The notes: generated by a model from the letters alone, not told the origin. DNA of 64,000 bases from Notamacropus eugenii (GCF_028372415.1 NC_092878.1:29432903-29496902); one strand, 5' to 3'. Positions 1-13,452 are shown, counted from the stretch's first letter. Translations and numbers: made by a program.

Positions 1-47
1 CTAGACAATTGGCAACATGGAACTGGAGCTCAGGAAAGAGACTAGGG

Positions 48-150
48 GTGTGTGTGTGTGTGTGTGTGTGTGATATAGATCCATATATCTATACACACAT
101 ACATATGTAGATATAGATGGATATCTATTTATCAATATACACATACAGAA
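48..150. repeat. (TG)n then TA/CA-rich microsatellite
   Basis: About 26 bp of uninterrupted TG, followed by degenerate TA/CA/GATA-like sequence. Confidence 0.9.
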
Positions 151-925
151 CAGAGATGATAATTAAATCCATAGCAACTAATGAGATCACCAAGAATTAA
201 AGAGAAGAGAAGAGGGCCTAGGAGAAAATATTGGGTTATACCTACAGCTAGGGGGTGTGTTATGGATGAGGATTCAGCAAAGGAGATGAGGAGTAGACAG
301 ATAGGAGGAGAATCAAGAGAAAATCGTATTATATCAAAAGCCCAGAGTGGAATACCAAGGAGAGGAGAATGATTATCAGTGTCAAATGCTACAGAGAAGT
401 CTAGAAGGATGAGGGTTATGAAAAGATTATCTTTTATATGAGATATTAGGTCAATTAAGAAATCACTGGTAACTTTGGAGGAGCAATTTCAGGGGGCTAA
501 AAACCATATTACAAAGCATGGAGAAGTAAAAGGAGACAAAGGAAAGGGAAAGAAATTAGAGATTTTTCAGTGATTTTGTCTGTGAAAAGGAAGAGGGATA
601 TATAGACCGTGAGTTTCAGAGGATGGTAGGGTCAAATGAAGGTGGTTTTTTTTTTTTTGAAGGATGGGAAGACCTGAGATTATTTGTAGCAATAAAGAAT
701 GAGGAGAAAGGAAGATACTGAATTTTATAAGTAAGGAGTGATTGTGGTGGCAGTCTGCTGGAGGAAACAGAGGATGAGATCATGTAGAGAGAATGACTTT
801 AGAAAGGGGCAGGACCACCTCTCTTCATTAGCTCTGTTATTCGTTGACTTAAGAGTGAAAAGGGACCTGGGGAAAGATGGAGTAAGATAAGTTAGAAAAA
901 ATGGTTTGGGAAGAAAGGCCAAAGT
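150..925 (-). mobile_element. CR1/L2-clade LINE fragment, antisense
   Basis: The reverse strand reads as the L2-type reverse-transcriptase region: tokens such as gtcaaatgctacagagaag and agaaggatgaggg reverse to the family's 'AAFDTVDH' coding block. Badly decayed. Confidence 0.65.
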
Positions 926-2110
926 CTTGAAGACAACATAGAAGCCATATGCCTACATGCTGTAATAATTTAGTTTGAAAAAGAGAGTTACAAAGTGCTA
1001 GATATGAAGAATGCTAAATAGCATCATAAAAAATTACTAATTATATTGTAACAGATTGGAAATAGCTTGTTTTTGCCATGGGAATAATACCCAAATTAGT
1101 TTTCTGTGTACAGTCAAATGATCAATTTGTTAGAGCAAATATCAAAATTAATACAAAACCAGAAGAATAAAAATGAGTAAAAGATATGGCACATAATTAA
1201 AACAATCCTAACCAGACTTATTTAAAGAATCTCTTCATGCTGCCCCCCCCCAAATGGGAAGTGGATAGAGAAAAGGACATCAAAAAAATTATAAACATTT
1301 TCTAATGAAGTTGTAAATGGAAAATAACTTGCCATAACAAGGAAATGATAAGTTGCTTTAGCTAGCAAATACTTGATTTCCTTAACAAGTAGAAGAATAT
1401 GGCAACCAAGGACAATACTAGTTTAGAATCTAAACTTGTTTGTAAAATCTAATGGAAGATTATGGCAGAAGCTTATGAACAGGACTCCCTCATAAAATAG
1501 CAGAGAAGGGAGGTGCTAGTCAGGGCATCCAACTTCTCTCTTGCCCATCCCTAGACCAGATGATAAATCACAGAAGGTGTTAATGCCATAAATTAACAAG
1601 AAGATGTATACACTTTGTTATCCCCTTACAAAGACTAAGTAAGTTCTCTTTGATATAATTCTCTCTTCCCACCAGGGACACTGTCAAAACCCCTCTATTT
1701 GCCATTATCTGGCAAAGGGTGGGTCATGCCCCTGGTGCCCTTTAAGAAGCTAGATTGTCAACTTTAGAAGACAATCAAGGTAGGAGGCAACTGTAGAACA
1801 GACCCCTGTCAGCAAAGAGGAGAACCAGTTATGGAGAAAGAATTAAGTTCTTGAGACAGGGTAACTCTTTACCTTTTCCATCATGGAAAGCCCTATCAGA
1901 CACATGGCAGCAGAGGAGGGAGGACTTATCTCTCTTTACCTGCCCCCAAAAAGCCATGAGGCTTTGTACCAGAATTACCTAATAGGAGACGTACCTAGTA
2001 GGGAGCCAAGACTGTCACTGAATGCAACTGGCCCCTGGCAACAAAGAAAAGAGACAGATATAGATTCAAGAAAGAATTAGCCCTGGAAGTTGAACCCACT
2101 CCCTTTGAGT
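926..2110. other. No gene; unassigned sequence
   Basis: AT-rich stretch with no supported gene. 1560-1900 has a retroelement-like look but I cannot place it in a family. Confidence 0.6.
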
Positions 2111-2114
2111 ATAG

Positions 2115-2420
2115 ATTATTGTTGTTGTGTTCATCTTTCATTTTTGAAGAAGACCATGCCATCAGAGAAATGATAACATGACTTGCACTTGACTTTGTTT
2201 TGAGTGAAGGAGGGCTGTGCAGGTCACCAGCCTCACTTCTCCTCCAGAGCCATCTGGGTCCAGTGACTGGATATTCATCAGGATGACTGGAGATGGCCCA
2301 GAATGCAATGGGAAGTCTTGGCCTAAGGCTGACCTTTTCAGGTACTCACTTAGAGGGAGGTAATGTCCACTGGGTGAATAAGTCTCTTTAAGAAGTAGTC
2401 ATGGAATGGCCCTTTTAATG
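2115..2420 (-). mobile_element. RTE-tailed marsupial SINE, antisense
   Basis: Begins with tgttgttgtgttcatc (reverse of the gaa-rich 'gaaggacaacaaca' tail) and continues with ccagagccatctgggtcca, a block repeated in antisense at 6900-7400 and in sense near 34100-34360. Confidence 0.7.
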
Positions 2421-2578
2421 AACAAAAGAAAAAAATAACTAAATCAACCTGGGAGGGAACAGAAACTGTTACTATGATAATCACTCTAAGTCAGTCATTA
2501 AGTGGAGCTTGGGCAGGGACCCACTGTTGTCCCGTCTATGGGCATCACAGTGCACTGGATTTAAGGTTTTGGGAATGA

Positions 2579-2668
2579 CAAGGAAGGAAGGAAAGAAAAA
2601 AGGAAGGAAGGAAGGAAGGAAGGAAGGAAGGAAGGAAGGAAGGAAGGAAGGAAGGAAGGAAGGAAGGA
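2579..2668. repeat. (GGAA)n microsatellite
   Basis: About 90 bp of GGAA units with one interruption, just before the L1 copy that follows. Confidence 0.97.
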
Positions 2669-2689
2669 TGTAGAAGAAGGAAGGGTATA

Positions 2690-4730
2690 GATTAAGACAT
2701 TATATGTAGGCATGGTCAATATAATAAAAATGACAATTTTACCAAAATTAATCTTTATGTTCAATGCCATCCCAATTAAATTACCAAAAGAAAAAATTTA
2801 TGGAGCTAGAAAAAAATAATAACAATTCATTTGGAAGAACAAAAGGTCAAGAATATCAAAGGAACTAATGGAAAAAATGTAAAAGAGGGAGGTCTGGCAG
2901 TACCAGATCTTAAACTGTATTATAAGGCAGTAATTACTAAAACCATTTGATACCGGCTAAGAAACAGAAAGATAGATCAGCGGAACAGAGCAGACATATA
3001 TAATCTAAAGCAGCAAATGAATATAGCTACCCAATGTCTGATGAGTATAAAGGCTTAAATATTTGGGATAAGAATTCATTATATGGTAATAATAATATAA
3101 TAGTAATAATTATATGGTAATGGGAATGCTGGAAAGCACTCTAGCAGACACTGATCATAGACCAGTATCTTACGCCACTTACCAAGATAAGGTCATTATG
3201 ACCTTACATGACCTAGATATAAAGGGAGATATTACAAGAAAATTTGAAGAACATGAAACAAACGCATCGATAGGTGAACAATTTATGAACAAACAAGACA
3301 TAGAGAATGTTGTAAGATATAAAATGGATAATTTTGATTACATTAAAATTAAAAAGTTTTTGTACAAATAAGACAAATGTTGCCAAGATCAAAAGGAAAG
3401 CAGAAAACTCTGGGGAAATTTTTATAGACAGTTCCTCAGATAAAGGATTCATATCTCAAACATATAAAGAATTTTGTCAAACCTATAAAAATGTGAGTCT
3501 TTCCCAATTGATAAAAGGTCAAAGGATATGAACAGGCAGTTTTCTGGAGAAAAAACCAAAACAATGTATAGTCATATTAAAAAATGCTCTAAATCATTAT
3601 TGATTAGAGAAATGCAAATTAAAACAACCTTGAGATATCATTTCATACCTACCAGATTGGCTTAAAATGATATAAGGGGAAAGAGACAAATGTTGTAAGG
3701 GATGTGGGAAAATTGGGTCCTTAATTCATTGCTGGTGCATCTGTGAGCTGATCCAACCATTTTGGAGAGAGTTTTGGAATTATACTCAGAGTTATTACAC
3801 TGCCTATGCCCTTTCACCCAGCAATACAACTATTAGGTCTGTTTCCCAAGATGATTAGAGAAAATGGAAAAGAACCTACATGTTCTAAAATATTTACAGC
3901 AGCTCCCTTTGTCGTGGCAAAGAATTGGAAATCATGGGGATGCCCATCAATTGTGGAATGGCTAAACAAATAGTAGTATATATTCATGAAGGAATATTAC
4001 TCTGCTATAAGAAAAGATGAGCTCAGTGATTTTTATCACAAAATAATGAAGAGGGAAATGAGCAAAACCAAGAGAACATTATATACACTAACAGCAGTAT
4101 TGTTTTAAGAACAACTTTGAGCAACCGAGTCATTTGATTATAAATACCCAAATTAACTTAAAGATTCTATGAAGGAAAATGCTATTTGAATCCAGAAAGG
4201 AATATTGCTCTAGTGTAGAAAATGGTGAGCTGGTTAATTTAGAAAAACATGGAAAGACTTGGACTTATGAAGGAGGATGATTCAGAGAAACAGATGATAG
4301 GAGGAAATAAGCTTAGAACAATCTTACATATATATATATATGAGCATATATATATATATATGAATGTTAACAGATATCTATCTATATGGATATACACGTG
4401 CATGTGTGTGTGTGTGTGTGTAAGCATCTATGTGCAAGCATAATCGTAACCTTCTGTAGGATAGATGGGGGAGGGAGAGAAAAAAATAAAGTAAAAAATG
4501 CAGAGAACAAAAGAAAACCGATAAGGAAGAAAAGCTGGACAGCTTTGAAAAGAATGTGTTGTATTTATTATACAGATTTTCTTGAAATGGAAATGTATTG
4601 TTTTATATTGAATCCTCTCTTGCTCTGTACATAGCAATTTTTTTCTTTTATCATTTTGTATTTAATTGTCAAATTTAAAAATATACAAAAACAGAAAAAG
4701 AAATTTGATGTGTATTATTAAAAAAAAAAG
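2690..4730 (+). mobile_element. L1 LINE, 5'-truncated, sense
   Basis: Carries the end of ORF2 (caatgccatcccaattaaa, ggcagtaccagatcttaaac, ttatgaacaaacaagacat), the L1 3' region (aaagaattggaaatcatgg, tcaattgtggaatggctaa) and an A-run at about 4720-4730. An internal TA/TG tract lies at 4325-4425. ORF2 is broken into short frames. Confidence 0.93.
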
Positions 4731-5074
4731 ATCCTGGAAAAGAAAAAGACGTACAGATCCTACAATGCCATGTGTATGAGTTGCCTTGAGAATAATTCCC
4801 TAAATATGTACATCATTACCAGTATACTCTATGTATGTGCTTGTTCCTTCCATTGACATTGGTTGTATTTGTGGGAGATTGTGTCACAGTTTATGGGGGA
4901 AATGTTTTATTGTTTATTTCTTACTATGCCATCTTAATAAATGTCTTTGCTTTGAGTTAATTTTTCTACTGACTATTAAAAGTAAGCACCCTGGTATAGG
5001 TTTATGATCTACAGTTTTAAGAATTCATACCCAAAAGAATGTTTTGAATTTGGGGTGCAGTGGCCTTATTGAGG
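4731..5074. other. No gene; unassigned
   Basis: AT-rich flank between the L1 tail and a SINE. Nothing recognised. Confidence 0.6.
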
Positions 5075-5285
5075 ATCAACTAGGTGGCATACTAGATTGA
5101 GTACAGGGCCTTTAGTCAATATGACATGAGTTCAAATCTAGCCTCTTACTTAGCTGTGAGTGCTATTTAACCTCTGTCTCAGTTTCCTTATCTGCAAAAT
5201 GGAGATAATATCACCTGTAAAGCTCTTAGCAAAGTGTCTGGCACATAGAAGATACTATAAAATGCTATTATTATTAATATTTTAG
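5075..5285 (+). mobile_element. tRNA/CORE-type SINE, sense
   Basis: Has gacatgagttcaaatctag, a decayed cctcagtttccttatctgc box and a tail ending in tattattattaat. Decayed but full-length in outline. Confidence 0.8.
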
Positions 5286-5559
5286 TATAATTTGGGGAGG
5301 ATGACTCAAAGGGGGTGCTATAATTTTTAAAATACATAGAAGAAATTAAAAGGAATTTCAGAAGGAGATATAGACAAGCAGGGTAGTGTTAGTACTATCA
5401 TGTTAAATTTAATATATGATTTTTAAAAATGAGCTAAAACATAACAAAAACAATAGTTTCACATACAGTCTCTTCTCTGGAAATATTCATGTTTATTAAG
5501 TCCATAATAAACATTTTTCTAAAAATTATACATAGAAAAATTTAAGTTTTAGAGGCCTA

Positions 5560-5945
5560 TTGCCCAGAACACAGCACCAAAGCAATTAGGCTTTGCTGTT
5601 GAACTTTGGGCAGCCAAAAACCCTTGTCTCCCTACACATACAAGATTCCTTGAAGGATATAGGAAAAGGGATAACTTTATTCAAATACTCTCTGGTTATT
5701 AATATTAATAAAGGAATAAAATTGGGAAGTATATGCTCATCAAAAGTGTTTGCCATTATCAAGGAGGATGTCCAACATGGAACTGAAATCAAAGAAGTAT
5801 TCCCTGTAGATCATGATACCTTCCAGATACTCTTGTTTGTATATGATGTTTTGCCCATGGTACCAGGCCCTAGAACATTGCAGAGACTCCTAAATAAGAT
5901 CCATAATTATGCAGAAAGTGTCCAACCTAACAAGTTAGTCAATCA
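5560..5945 (+). mobile_element. Ancient L1 reverse-transcriptase fragment
   Basis: A 118-codon open frame at 5593-5949 lines up loosely with the L1 RT region around the FADD motif (here LLFVYDV) and the following RLLNKIHNYAESV, which matches the KLLELINEFSKVAG position. Not a host gene. Confidence 0.5.
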
Positions 5946-6165
5946 ATAAGCACTGATTAAGCAACTACATGTGCCAGGCATTACGCTAAGTGTTGGGGAA
6001 ACTAATCAACCAAACATTATTTGTTCCTGATCTGTGGTAGAGCCTTCCGAGCTCATATTAGTCTGATCAGCCACAGGCGAACACTCTGTACCTTAACCCC
6101 AACATAGTGAAGTCATTTTGGTCCTCTTTGAGAATGAAGGACAACAATATGCAAATATGTGTTAT
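5946..6165 (+). mobile_element. L2 3'-end scrap, then RTE-type LINE/SINE tail
   Basis: 5946-6005 is the reverse of the L2 'tgcctggcacat...ttaataaatgctt' end. 6035-6165 contains gtagagccttccgagctc and tctgatcagccacag (CGRAF-x-ISLISH, a zinc-finger-like RTE end) and ggtcctctttgagaatgaa with ggacaacaa. Confidence 0.65.
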
Positions 6166-6575
6166 ATAACTGCACGTCTATATCAGATCATCAGGGTCTC
6201 TTGTGGCGGGAATATACGCAGGGATTATGGTGGCTTAGCCCTTTCCTGCAAGTGACGATCTTATTGTCATGAGCGTGTCATTCACTCCTTGTGGAAAAAT
6301 ATAAGCTTGTTGACTAGATTTGTTTTGATTGAGAAACCTACACTAACTTCACCTCACTCCTCATCATTGCAGCCACTGCAAAAAATGTATATCCAGCTCT
6401 GACTTTGGCAAACTAGCCTTCATTTGCCAGCCTTGCTTCACTTTGGGCTGCCATTTGGATAAGATACCTCTCGCAACAAGAGTTGTTCATCTTTCAGGTC
6501 TGCTGAATTTCCTCTTGTCCATAAGTATGTGCACATTCCATGTACCAGTGGTGAGTGGAATCACCTTTGCAAAAG
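6166..6575 (+). mobile_element. Probable RTE-related sequence
   Basis: 6360-6430 translates to a second CxxC...ISSSDFGKLAFIC-like finger resembling the RTE C-terminus seen just upstream. The rest is unassigned. Confidence 0.35.
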
Positions 6576-6582
6576 TTTTTGC

Positions 6583-6632
<50 letters not shown>
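6583..6632. repeat. (TG)n microsatellite
   Basis: Fifty bases of perfect TG. Confidence 0.97.
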
Positions 6633-6633
<1 letters not shown>

Positions 6634-6899
6634 CAACCACAGGGTAGGATCACAACTGCCTCAGTAAGCAGGCCAGGGTTGGATGAAGCAGACAATTTTT
6701 AGGGCACATTTTCTAGCTTCTTCCTCATGCCATGGGATGAGCAGTGTGGTCCTTAAAAAAGAGAGTCGGGGGCTATTGAGTCCCACTGCTGCTTTCAACC
6801 CAGTGAGAAGATGACTCTATGGCCTGGGCCACCATTATGCAAGGTTGTGACTACAGATCCCAGTGTATTTGCACTTCTGCTTCATCACTTGTCTGTTAC

Positions 6900-7400
6900 C
6901 AAAGAATTTTGAAGTAGATTTGAAATGGTAAAATGGTAAAATGGTATGAGTGATGTCTTTTGACTCACACATAATTGGATTTGCGTGAGTCAGAGTTGTG
7001 CAAAGTCATCAGCCTTACTCTCTCTTCCAGAATTGTTGGAATCCAATGAGAGACAAAAGTCGAGATGACTGATGGCTCAGGATGCAGAGGATGACCTTGG
7101 TGTCTTTGATGTCTAACCAAGTTCTAAGTGCTCCAAAGCACCTGCTTTCAGTTGCCCTCATGGCCTTTGGAACAAACTGTTTTCATCTGCCCATTCCACC
7201 AGGAACTGTCTTCACATGCTTGGGGTAGACACCTTCCTAATTCATTGATGGGTTTGAGATTCCTTGGTTACAGTCAATTTGGTTTAGCCTGTCTGCTGAA
7301 ATGGTTTGCTGGGATGTGGCTGCTGCATATAATGTAGCTTCTTGGAGCCACTAGTGAGAGTTAGGTGATTCAGGCGGATAACATAGTGGGAAAACAGCCC
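6900..7400 (-). mobile_element. RTE-tailed marsupial SINE, antisense, long copy
   Basis: Shares the gcaaagtcatcagcc and gatgactgatggc... order with the copy at 2115-2420 and continues further into the body. Confidence 0.6.
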
Positions 7401-7549
7401 TGAAAAGGGCTCAACAACCCTCACACTAGAAGTACGAGTTTTTCCTGAACACCCTGCCCCTCTTTCCTTAATAGTCATGTTATGAAAAATAACAGACCAC
7501 ACCCACTCAGAAAATAAAGGGGAAAAAGTTTGCTTTGATCTGTATTCAG

Positions 7550-8545
7550 ACTTCATCAGTTCTTTCTTTGGAGGTAGATAGCATTTCGCATCATAAGTAC
7601 TTCAGAATTGTCTTGGACAGCCAAGTCACTCACAGTTGATTATTGTACAATATTACTGTTCACTGTGTACAATGTTCTCCTGGTTCTGCTCACTGACCTT
7701 TGCATCAGTTCATGTAAGTCTTTCCAAGTTTTTTCTGAAAGCATACTCTTTGTCATTTCTTATAGCACAATAGTATTTCATTACAATAATGTACCATAAC
7801 TTGTTCAGCTACTCCCCAGTTGATGGGCATGCCCTCAATTTCCAATTATTTGCCACCACAAAAAGAGCTGCTATAAATATTTTTGTATATATAAGTCCTT
7901 TTCCTTTTTAAAAAATCTCTTTAAAATAAAACTAAAACATAAAACCTTAAAATAAAACTTTAAAACTAGAATAAAGACCTAGTAGTAGTTTTGCTAGGTC
8001 AAAGAGTATACATGCTTTCATAACCTTTTAGTCATAGTTCCAAATTGCTCTCCAAAACGGTTGGATCAGTTCACAATTTCACCCACAGTACATTAATGTC
8101 CCCATTTTCCCACATCTTCTCTAACATTTGTCATATTCCTTTTTTGTCATATTAGCCAATTTGATAGATGTGAGGTGGTACCTCAGATTTGTTTTAATTT
8201 GTAATTCTCTAAAAAATAGTGATTTAGAGAATTTTTATGTGACTATAGATAACTTTGATTTCTTCATTTGAAAACTGCCTTTGAATGTCCTTTGACTTAT
8301 CAACTGGGAAATGACTTGTATTCTTATAAATTTGATTCAGTTCTGTACATATTTGAGAAATGAGACCTTTATCAGAGTAACTTCTTTTAAATTTTCCCCT
8401 CCCCTGTTTTCTGCTTTCCTTCTAATCTTGGCTGCATTGGTTTTGATTGTGCCAAACCTTTTATAATCAAAATTATCCATTTTACATCCTTTCTATCGTT
8501 AAATGCTTTCTATTTCTTGTTTGGTCATAAATTCTTTCTTTATCC
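7550..8545 (-). mobile_element. L1 3' part, antisense
   Basis: Reads as the reverse of L1 ORF2 end plus 3' region: acaatgttctcctggttct, ccccagttgatgggcatg, caaaaagagctgctataaa, aactgcctttgaatgtcc, tttggtcataaattctttc. Internal AT insertion near 7900-7975. Confidence 0.95.
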
Positions 8546-8554
8546 ATAGATCTG

Positions 8555-8685
8555 ACAGTTAAATTACAGAATATGAGCTTCTTAAGGGCAAAGACTGTGT
8601 CATCTTTTTCCTTTCTTTGTACTCCCCCAACACTTAGCATAGTCTGGCACATGCTAAGTATTTAATAAATCTTGTTAACTGACCT
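8555..8685 (+). mobile_element. L2/MIR-type 3' tail, sense
   Basis: gcaaagactgtgtcatctt ... cttagcatagtctggcac ... tatttaataaatcttgtta is the standard tail. Confidence 0.75.
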
Positions 8686-8689
8686 ACTT

Positions 8690-8935
8690 CCTGCTAGGGC
8701 AATAGTCTCTCCAGATAATAATGGTAATTTCCTGTAGGGAATCTACTCATGGAGTAGAGAAAAGTATGAGAGATATAGGATGGTAGGTTGAGGAAATGAT
8801 GGGGTCTCAAGGATTTTTTAGGGTAGAGGACAGGGACATTTTTGAAGGTAGTAGGAAAAGATCCAGAAGACAGGGAAAAGCTGAAAATTCAAGAGAAGAG
8901 GGATGAGTTTGCAACATTTTGATGTCGTTTCCTTT
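8690..8935 (-). mobile_element. CR1/L2 LINE fragment, antisense
   Basis: Contains atgatggggtctcaag and acagggacatttttgaagg, as in the antisense L2 body at 48170-48520. Confidence 0.6.
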
Positions 8936-8939
8936 CACA

Positions 8940-9345
8940 TTATTCTTATCAATGTCTATATCATTCACTTGTACTCTTTTTATTTTGTATTATATATTCA
9001 TATTTCTCTAAATTCTTATTATTTGTAATTTTTACTGTGTAATAGTATTTTATTAAATACATTTAGTAGTTTATTTAATCATTCTTCGCCTAAGGGTCTA
9101 CTTTTTTCTAATTTTTTGATACAATAGAGCTCTGCTGTGAATAATTTGTTAAGTTTTAGTGCAGCCTAAGCTATTTAAGCTTAAATCTGAACTGAGACTT
9201 GGAATATCCTATATATGAAGTCTTTTTGTCACTGGCTTTGTACTTAGTAGTACAATCATTGGGTCAAAAGATATAAAATGTTTAGTGATGCTTTCTTTCA
9301 TAGTTACAAAATTCCATATTCCTCCAATGATGGGACAATGATTTA
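8940..9345 (-). mobile_element. Old L1 3' fragment, antisense
   Basis: gtgtaatagtattttatta, gagctctgctgtgaataa and caatcattgggtcaaaag match the L1 3' antisense order in a decayed form. Confidence 0.65.
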
Positions 9346-9349
9346 CAAA

Positions 9350-9452
9350 CTTGGGTTGAATTTTACTTTTGTTATTTACTGGGGATGTGACTCTGGGCAA
9401 GTCACTTAATCTATTTGAGTATCAGTTTCCTCATCTGTAAAATAAAAATTAA
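9350..9452 (+). mobile_element. MIR/SINE core fragment
   Basis: gtgactctgggcaagtca then tcagtttcctcatctgtaa. Confidence 0.75.
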
Positions 9453-10234
9453 CATCATGTGTGGACTCACGATGAGCAAAGATGCATCTCTACAGTTACT
9501 TTGACATCCCTTTTCTGTGAGTGGGTCCTGGGACAACTCTTTTACATATATTAAGTTACAATCACATGTCTAATCTATCATAGCTATCCCATCATCATAC
9601 CTCAGAAAATTTTGACTGCCTTTCTACATTAGTTCAGACCTCAACAATGTTCAAACGCTGAACCACTGAGCGGATCATGGGTATTGCATTTTATCCATTT
9701 TTGGACTATTGTTAAACTTTCTTTTAATTTCGAACAATTTAAAATGGGAATAATGATTGTCACAGTTAATTTTTTCTCATTTTCTATATTGTCCAGGAAT
9801 CTAAATTTGTGTCTCTGAGGATTTTAGAAGTCATCAACCATGTGATTTTTGAAATAGAAGAACTCTATTTACATCTGGATATAAAGTCTGATTTAACAGC
9901 AGAATTCTGAGATACTTCATGAAGACTGAATCTTATTCTTCCTTTCATATTTGGGTAGAATCTTTTCCTTGTATAGTTACATTTTTCCCCTAACTTCCTT
10001 CAACCTTGAACTATATTCCAACTTGATTCATCAAAAATGAACATCCGATGTGGACTCACAATGAAAAGAGAAATTTTTTTTTTTAATTGAGAGAGACTAA
10101 ATGCTAAAAATTTTCTTGACATGTAACTGGGGAAAAAATAAAATACTATTAAAAAGAATGTTTAAAAAATTAAGAGAGATTACTAAGATGAACTAAATTC
10201 TAAACTCCTTCATCCTTGACCTGTATTCTTCCTG
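9453..10234. other. No gene; unassigned
   Basis: No repeat or gene recognised. The phrase gtggactcac(g/a)atga occurs twice, at about 9461 and 10050. Confidence 0.5.
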
Positions 10235-11115
10235 TGAATTAGGCTTACTAAAAAGAATCATTCAATAAGAGAAATGCAAACCAAGACAATTCTTTGGTTT
10301 TACCTCACGCTCTCCAAATCGGCAAAAATGACAATAAATGACAAAACCTAATGTTGCAGGAGCTATTGAAAAACAGACCCACTACTTCATTCTTGGTGGA
10401 GCTGTGAAATGGCATGACCATTTTGGAAAGCAGTTCGGAATTATGCTAATAAAGTGACTAAAATGTGCATAGTTTTTGAACTAGAGATTCCATGGAATAC
10501 CTCAAGGAAAGCATTAACAAGAACAAATTCCAAAATATCAAAATATTTATAGCACCCATTTTTGCATTAGGAAAAAAAGGCAACTAGGGAATGACTAACC
10601 TAATTAGGGAATGACTAAACAAACTGTAGTACTGTAATGGAATGTTACTGTGTTATAAGAAAGGATGTATATGATGAAACAGAGAAGCATGGAAAGATGT
10701 ACATGAAATGATGCAGAAGGAAGTTAAGCAGAGGCAAGAAAACAATGTACACGATGATTACAACAATATAAATGGAAAAAACAACTATCAAAAAATCGGA
10801 AGTGAATGTAACAAAATTATGAAGATCAAGCATTATTCTAAGGGACAAAGGGACACCCCCAATCTACCTTTCCGGGCAAGCGGGAGGCCCAGAGGTGTGA
10901 CACATCTCACATGTTTTCAGACTTGTTCAGTGTACTGATTAGTTGTGCTGATTTTCCCCTGTCTATTTTCTTTGTCTCAAAAAAAATACGATTTATTATA
11001 TGGGATGATTCCCTGGAAGGGGGAAGAGAAGGGTAACAGGTAAGAACTATGATGTTGTAAAAAAACAGAAAACAGTAATAAAATTTTATTAAAAAATCAA
11101 CAACAAAAAGAATCA
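10235..11115 (+). mobile_element. Older L1 3' end, sense
   Basis: aagagaaatgcaaaccaag, ccattttggaaagcagttc, tatttatagcacccattt and a terminal A/T-rich tail with aataaaattttatt. More decayed than the L1 at 2690. Confidence 0.88.
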
Positions 11116-12720
11116 CTCAACTCTAATCCCTCAACTTCTAGAAAGTTAACTTTCTTTAACTGCTGTATTTCAAAAGCAGCACAATGAACCTGTAAAGAAA
11201 TAAAGACAGGGGAAGTAAATGGTAAGAACAAGCACTCTTACTTAAATATGAAATCCTTTGTCTTCCTGTTTTCTGGTGTCAGCTTGACTGGAAATGGGGT
11301 AGGCACCTTTTAGCCTTTCAGTTCTTCCTACTGCAAAAATTGCTGATGTACATATTTGTGTGTATATGGGACCTCTCCCTATCTCAAGGAGGAGACCTCC
11401 TTTGATAAATGCCTAGTAGTGATATTTGTGGGGCCAAGGTTACGTACAGTTAAATACATATAAATATAGGTAAATACATTTAAGAGCCTAGAGAAAAAGA
11501 ACCTAGTTTAGTAAGGTCTAGTCAGGAATAAATGAATAGTATTCCTAAAAGGCAAATTAAAGTGGGAACATCTTTCTAACCATAACAATTTTACATTAGT
11601 TTACAGTCTAATAAAAGAAACACAAGGCATGTCATCATTTTTGACATCTAAAACTATTCTAGAGCAATCCCAATTTAGTACATGTTAGGGAATTTAAATG
11701 GCTTTTCCTGGTCTCCAGATTGTGGATTAGATGGTTTATTAGCTAAGACCTTCTAAGCTCTCCGGAATATGTGAATCACATTGTAAGCTGAATCATCATC
11801 TCTCCCCTGAACAGATGTTAATTTAATCGTGTTTTTTTGCCTACTCTGTGCCAAAGCCAGTAGCAGGTAGGCGTTGGGACATCAAGAATAGATAGCTATT
11901 GTTAATATATGTATATGCATTTCAATGGTTTTCAAGATATTTGTTACAAGGATTTTGTATTCTTTTTTTAATCAATGAAGGAAAGTAGAAGGGAGATAAA
12001 ATAGATTTTTTCATTGAAAAATAAAATTTGTAAAAACAAATTGAAATGAATTAATAAAAAGGAATTAACAAGATCTAATTGTAGGGGTTTTCTTCACTCA
12101 CATTTCTTGCTTTTTGGTATATACACATATATTTATTTCCCCCCTCTCCCTTCTCACCACCTGAGAATGTAAACTTCTTAAGAGAAGAATCCTTCTTAAT
12201 AGAAGCCTGTTGATTGATACATAAAGTGGATTTAATTATATGACATGTCACATAGAGCATAACTCATATGTAACTTGGTTTGTACAGTAAAATCTAACCT
12301 GAGAATTTAAGGACCCCTTATTCAATCTCTTTGTCCAGATTAGGGCTACAACAAGGATTAGTCTGGACGGGAATTAGAGTCTATTACTCTTCTGAAACAC
12401 AAGCAACATCTCTTGCCTAGACTTGCTTCTGACGCTGTCCATGGTGGATAGTCTGCATAGCTCCATTCCCGGTGTCAGACCTTGCCTTGGAGCAGGTTGG
12501 TGGGGTTTTTGTTTCTTTGTTTTACCTCAATGCACAGTTTTCTGAAGGACAAATCAGTCTCCCATAGTCAACATGAGATATTGTGAAATGTAGTTTCTGG
12601 TGCTGTGTTGTTTGTTTGTTTGGTTTTGGTTTTGTGTTTCGTTCCATTCGAAAATTTTTCAGGTAGGATATCAGGTGCAAATAGATAATATATAAGGTCT
12701 CTTAGCCATAGTTACTGCTA
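11116..12720. other. No gene; largely unassigned
   Basis: No supported gene. 12160-12225 looks like a decayed LINE/SINE tail (gagaatgtaaacttctta). Confidence 0.55.
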
Positions 12721-12724
12721 TTTC

Positions 12725-12985
12725 TTACATGTGGGATGAAGCAGTGCAGGTTAGCAGAAGGAGTAATGAGTTAAGAGAAGGTTGGATTTGAATCCTGCCC
12801 TGGATATTTAAAAGATGTGTGATCCTGAGCAAGCCAGCTAATTTACCTGATCGTCAGTTTCTTCATCTGCAAAACTAAGATAAATAATGACTTTTGGTAT
12901 CTACCACAGAGGATTGGTGTGAGGCTCAAATGAAGTGTTTGTAAATGTCCAAATGCTATGTCAGTTTAATTTATCATTGTTACTA
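12725..12985 (+). mobile_element. CORE/MIR-type SINE, sense
   Basis: ttggatttgaatcctgccc, gatcctgagcaagccag, tcagtttcttcatctgcaa and a tail near tttatcattgttac. Confidence 0.8.
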
Positions 12986-13452
12986 AATCTGAGATAAAGG
13001 AAGAGGAAGAGAATACAATTATCTCAAGAGGATGGGGAAGTGTACTCCAAATAATTATTTAAAAAAGAATATTGTCAAGATCTTTCCATCTCTGTCTCTG
13101 ATTTCCTCTTTCCATATCTCTTGGCATTTCTCTTTCTCACACGTACACACACAGAACAAATTTGAAGATTGATTTCTGAGAAATATGTTTTATTTTGAAC
13201 ATTTTATTAAATAGGAAGCATATAGGATACTCACTGTGTTCCAATAAAAGTATACATAACCACTAATAATTGTAACTGAAAAAATTTTCTTTACAAAAAT
13301 TTTATGATTATGCTATATTTTTCATATGATTAGGAAGAGCTGAGTTGAAAATTCTAGTTTCAACTCACCTGCAACATTTATTACTGAAATCTGCATAAAG
13401 TAGAAAGTATACCTCTATGCTTATTTATGTTTTCTACAATCTCTCTCTTTCT

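Noticed and set aside
5593-5949. 118-codon frame as a host gene
   Set aside because: Loose match to the L1 reverse transcriptase around FADD; treated as an ancient L1 scrap.
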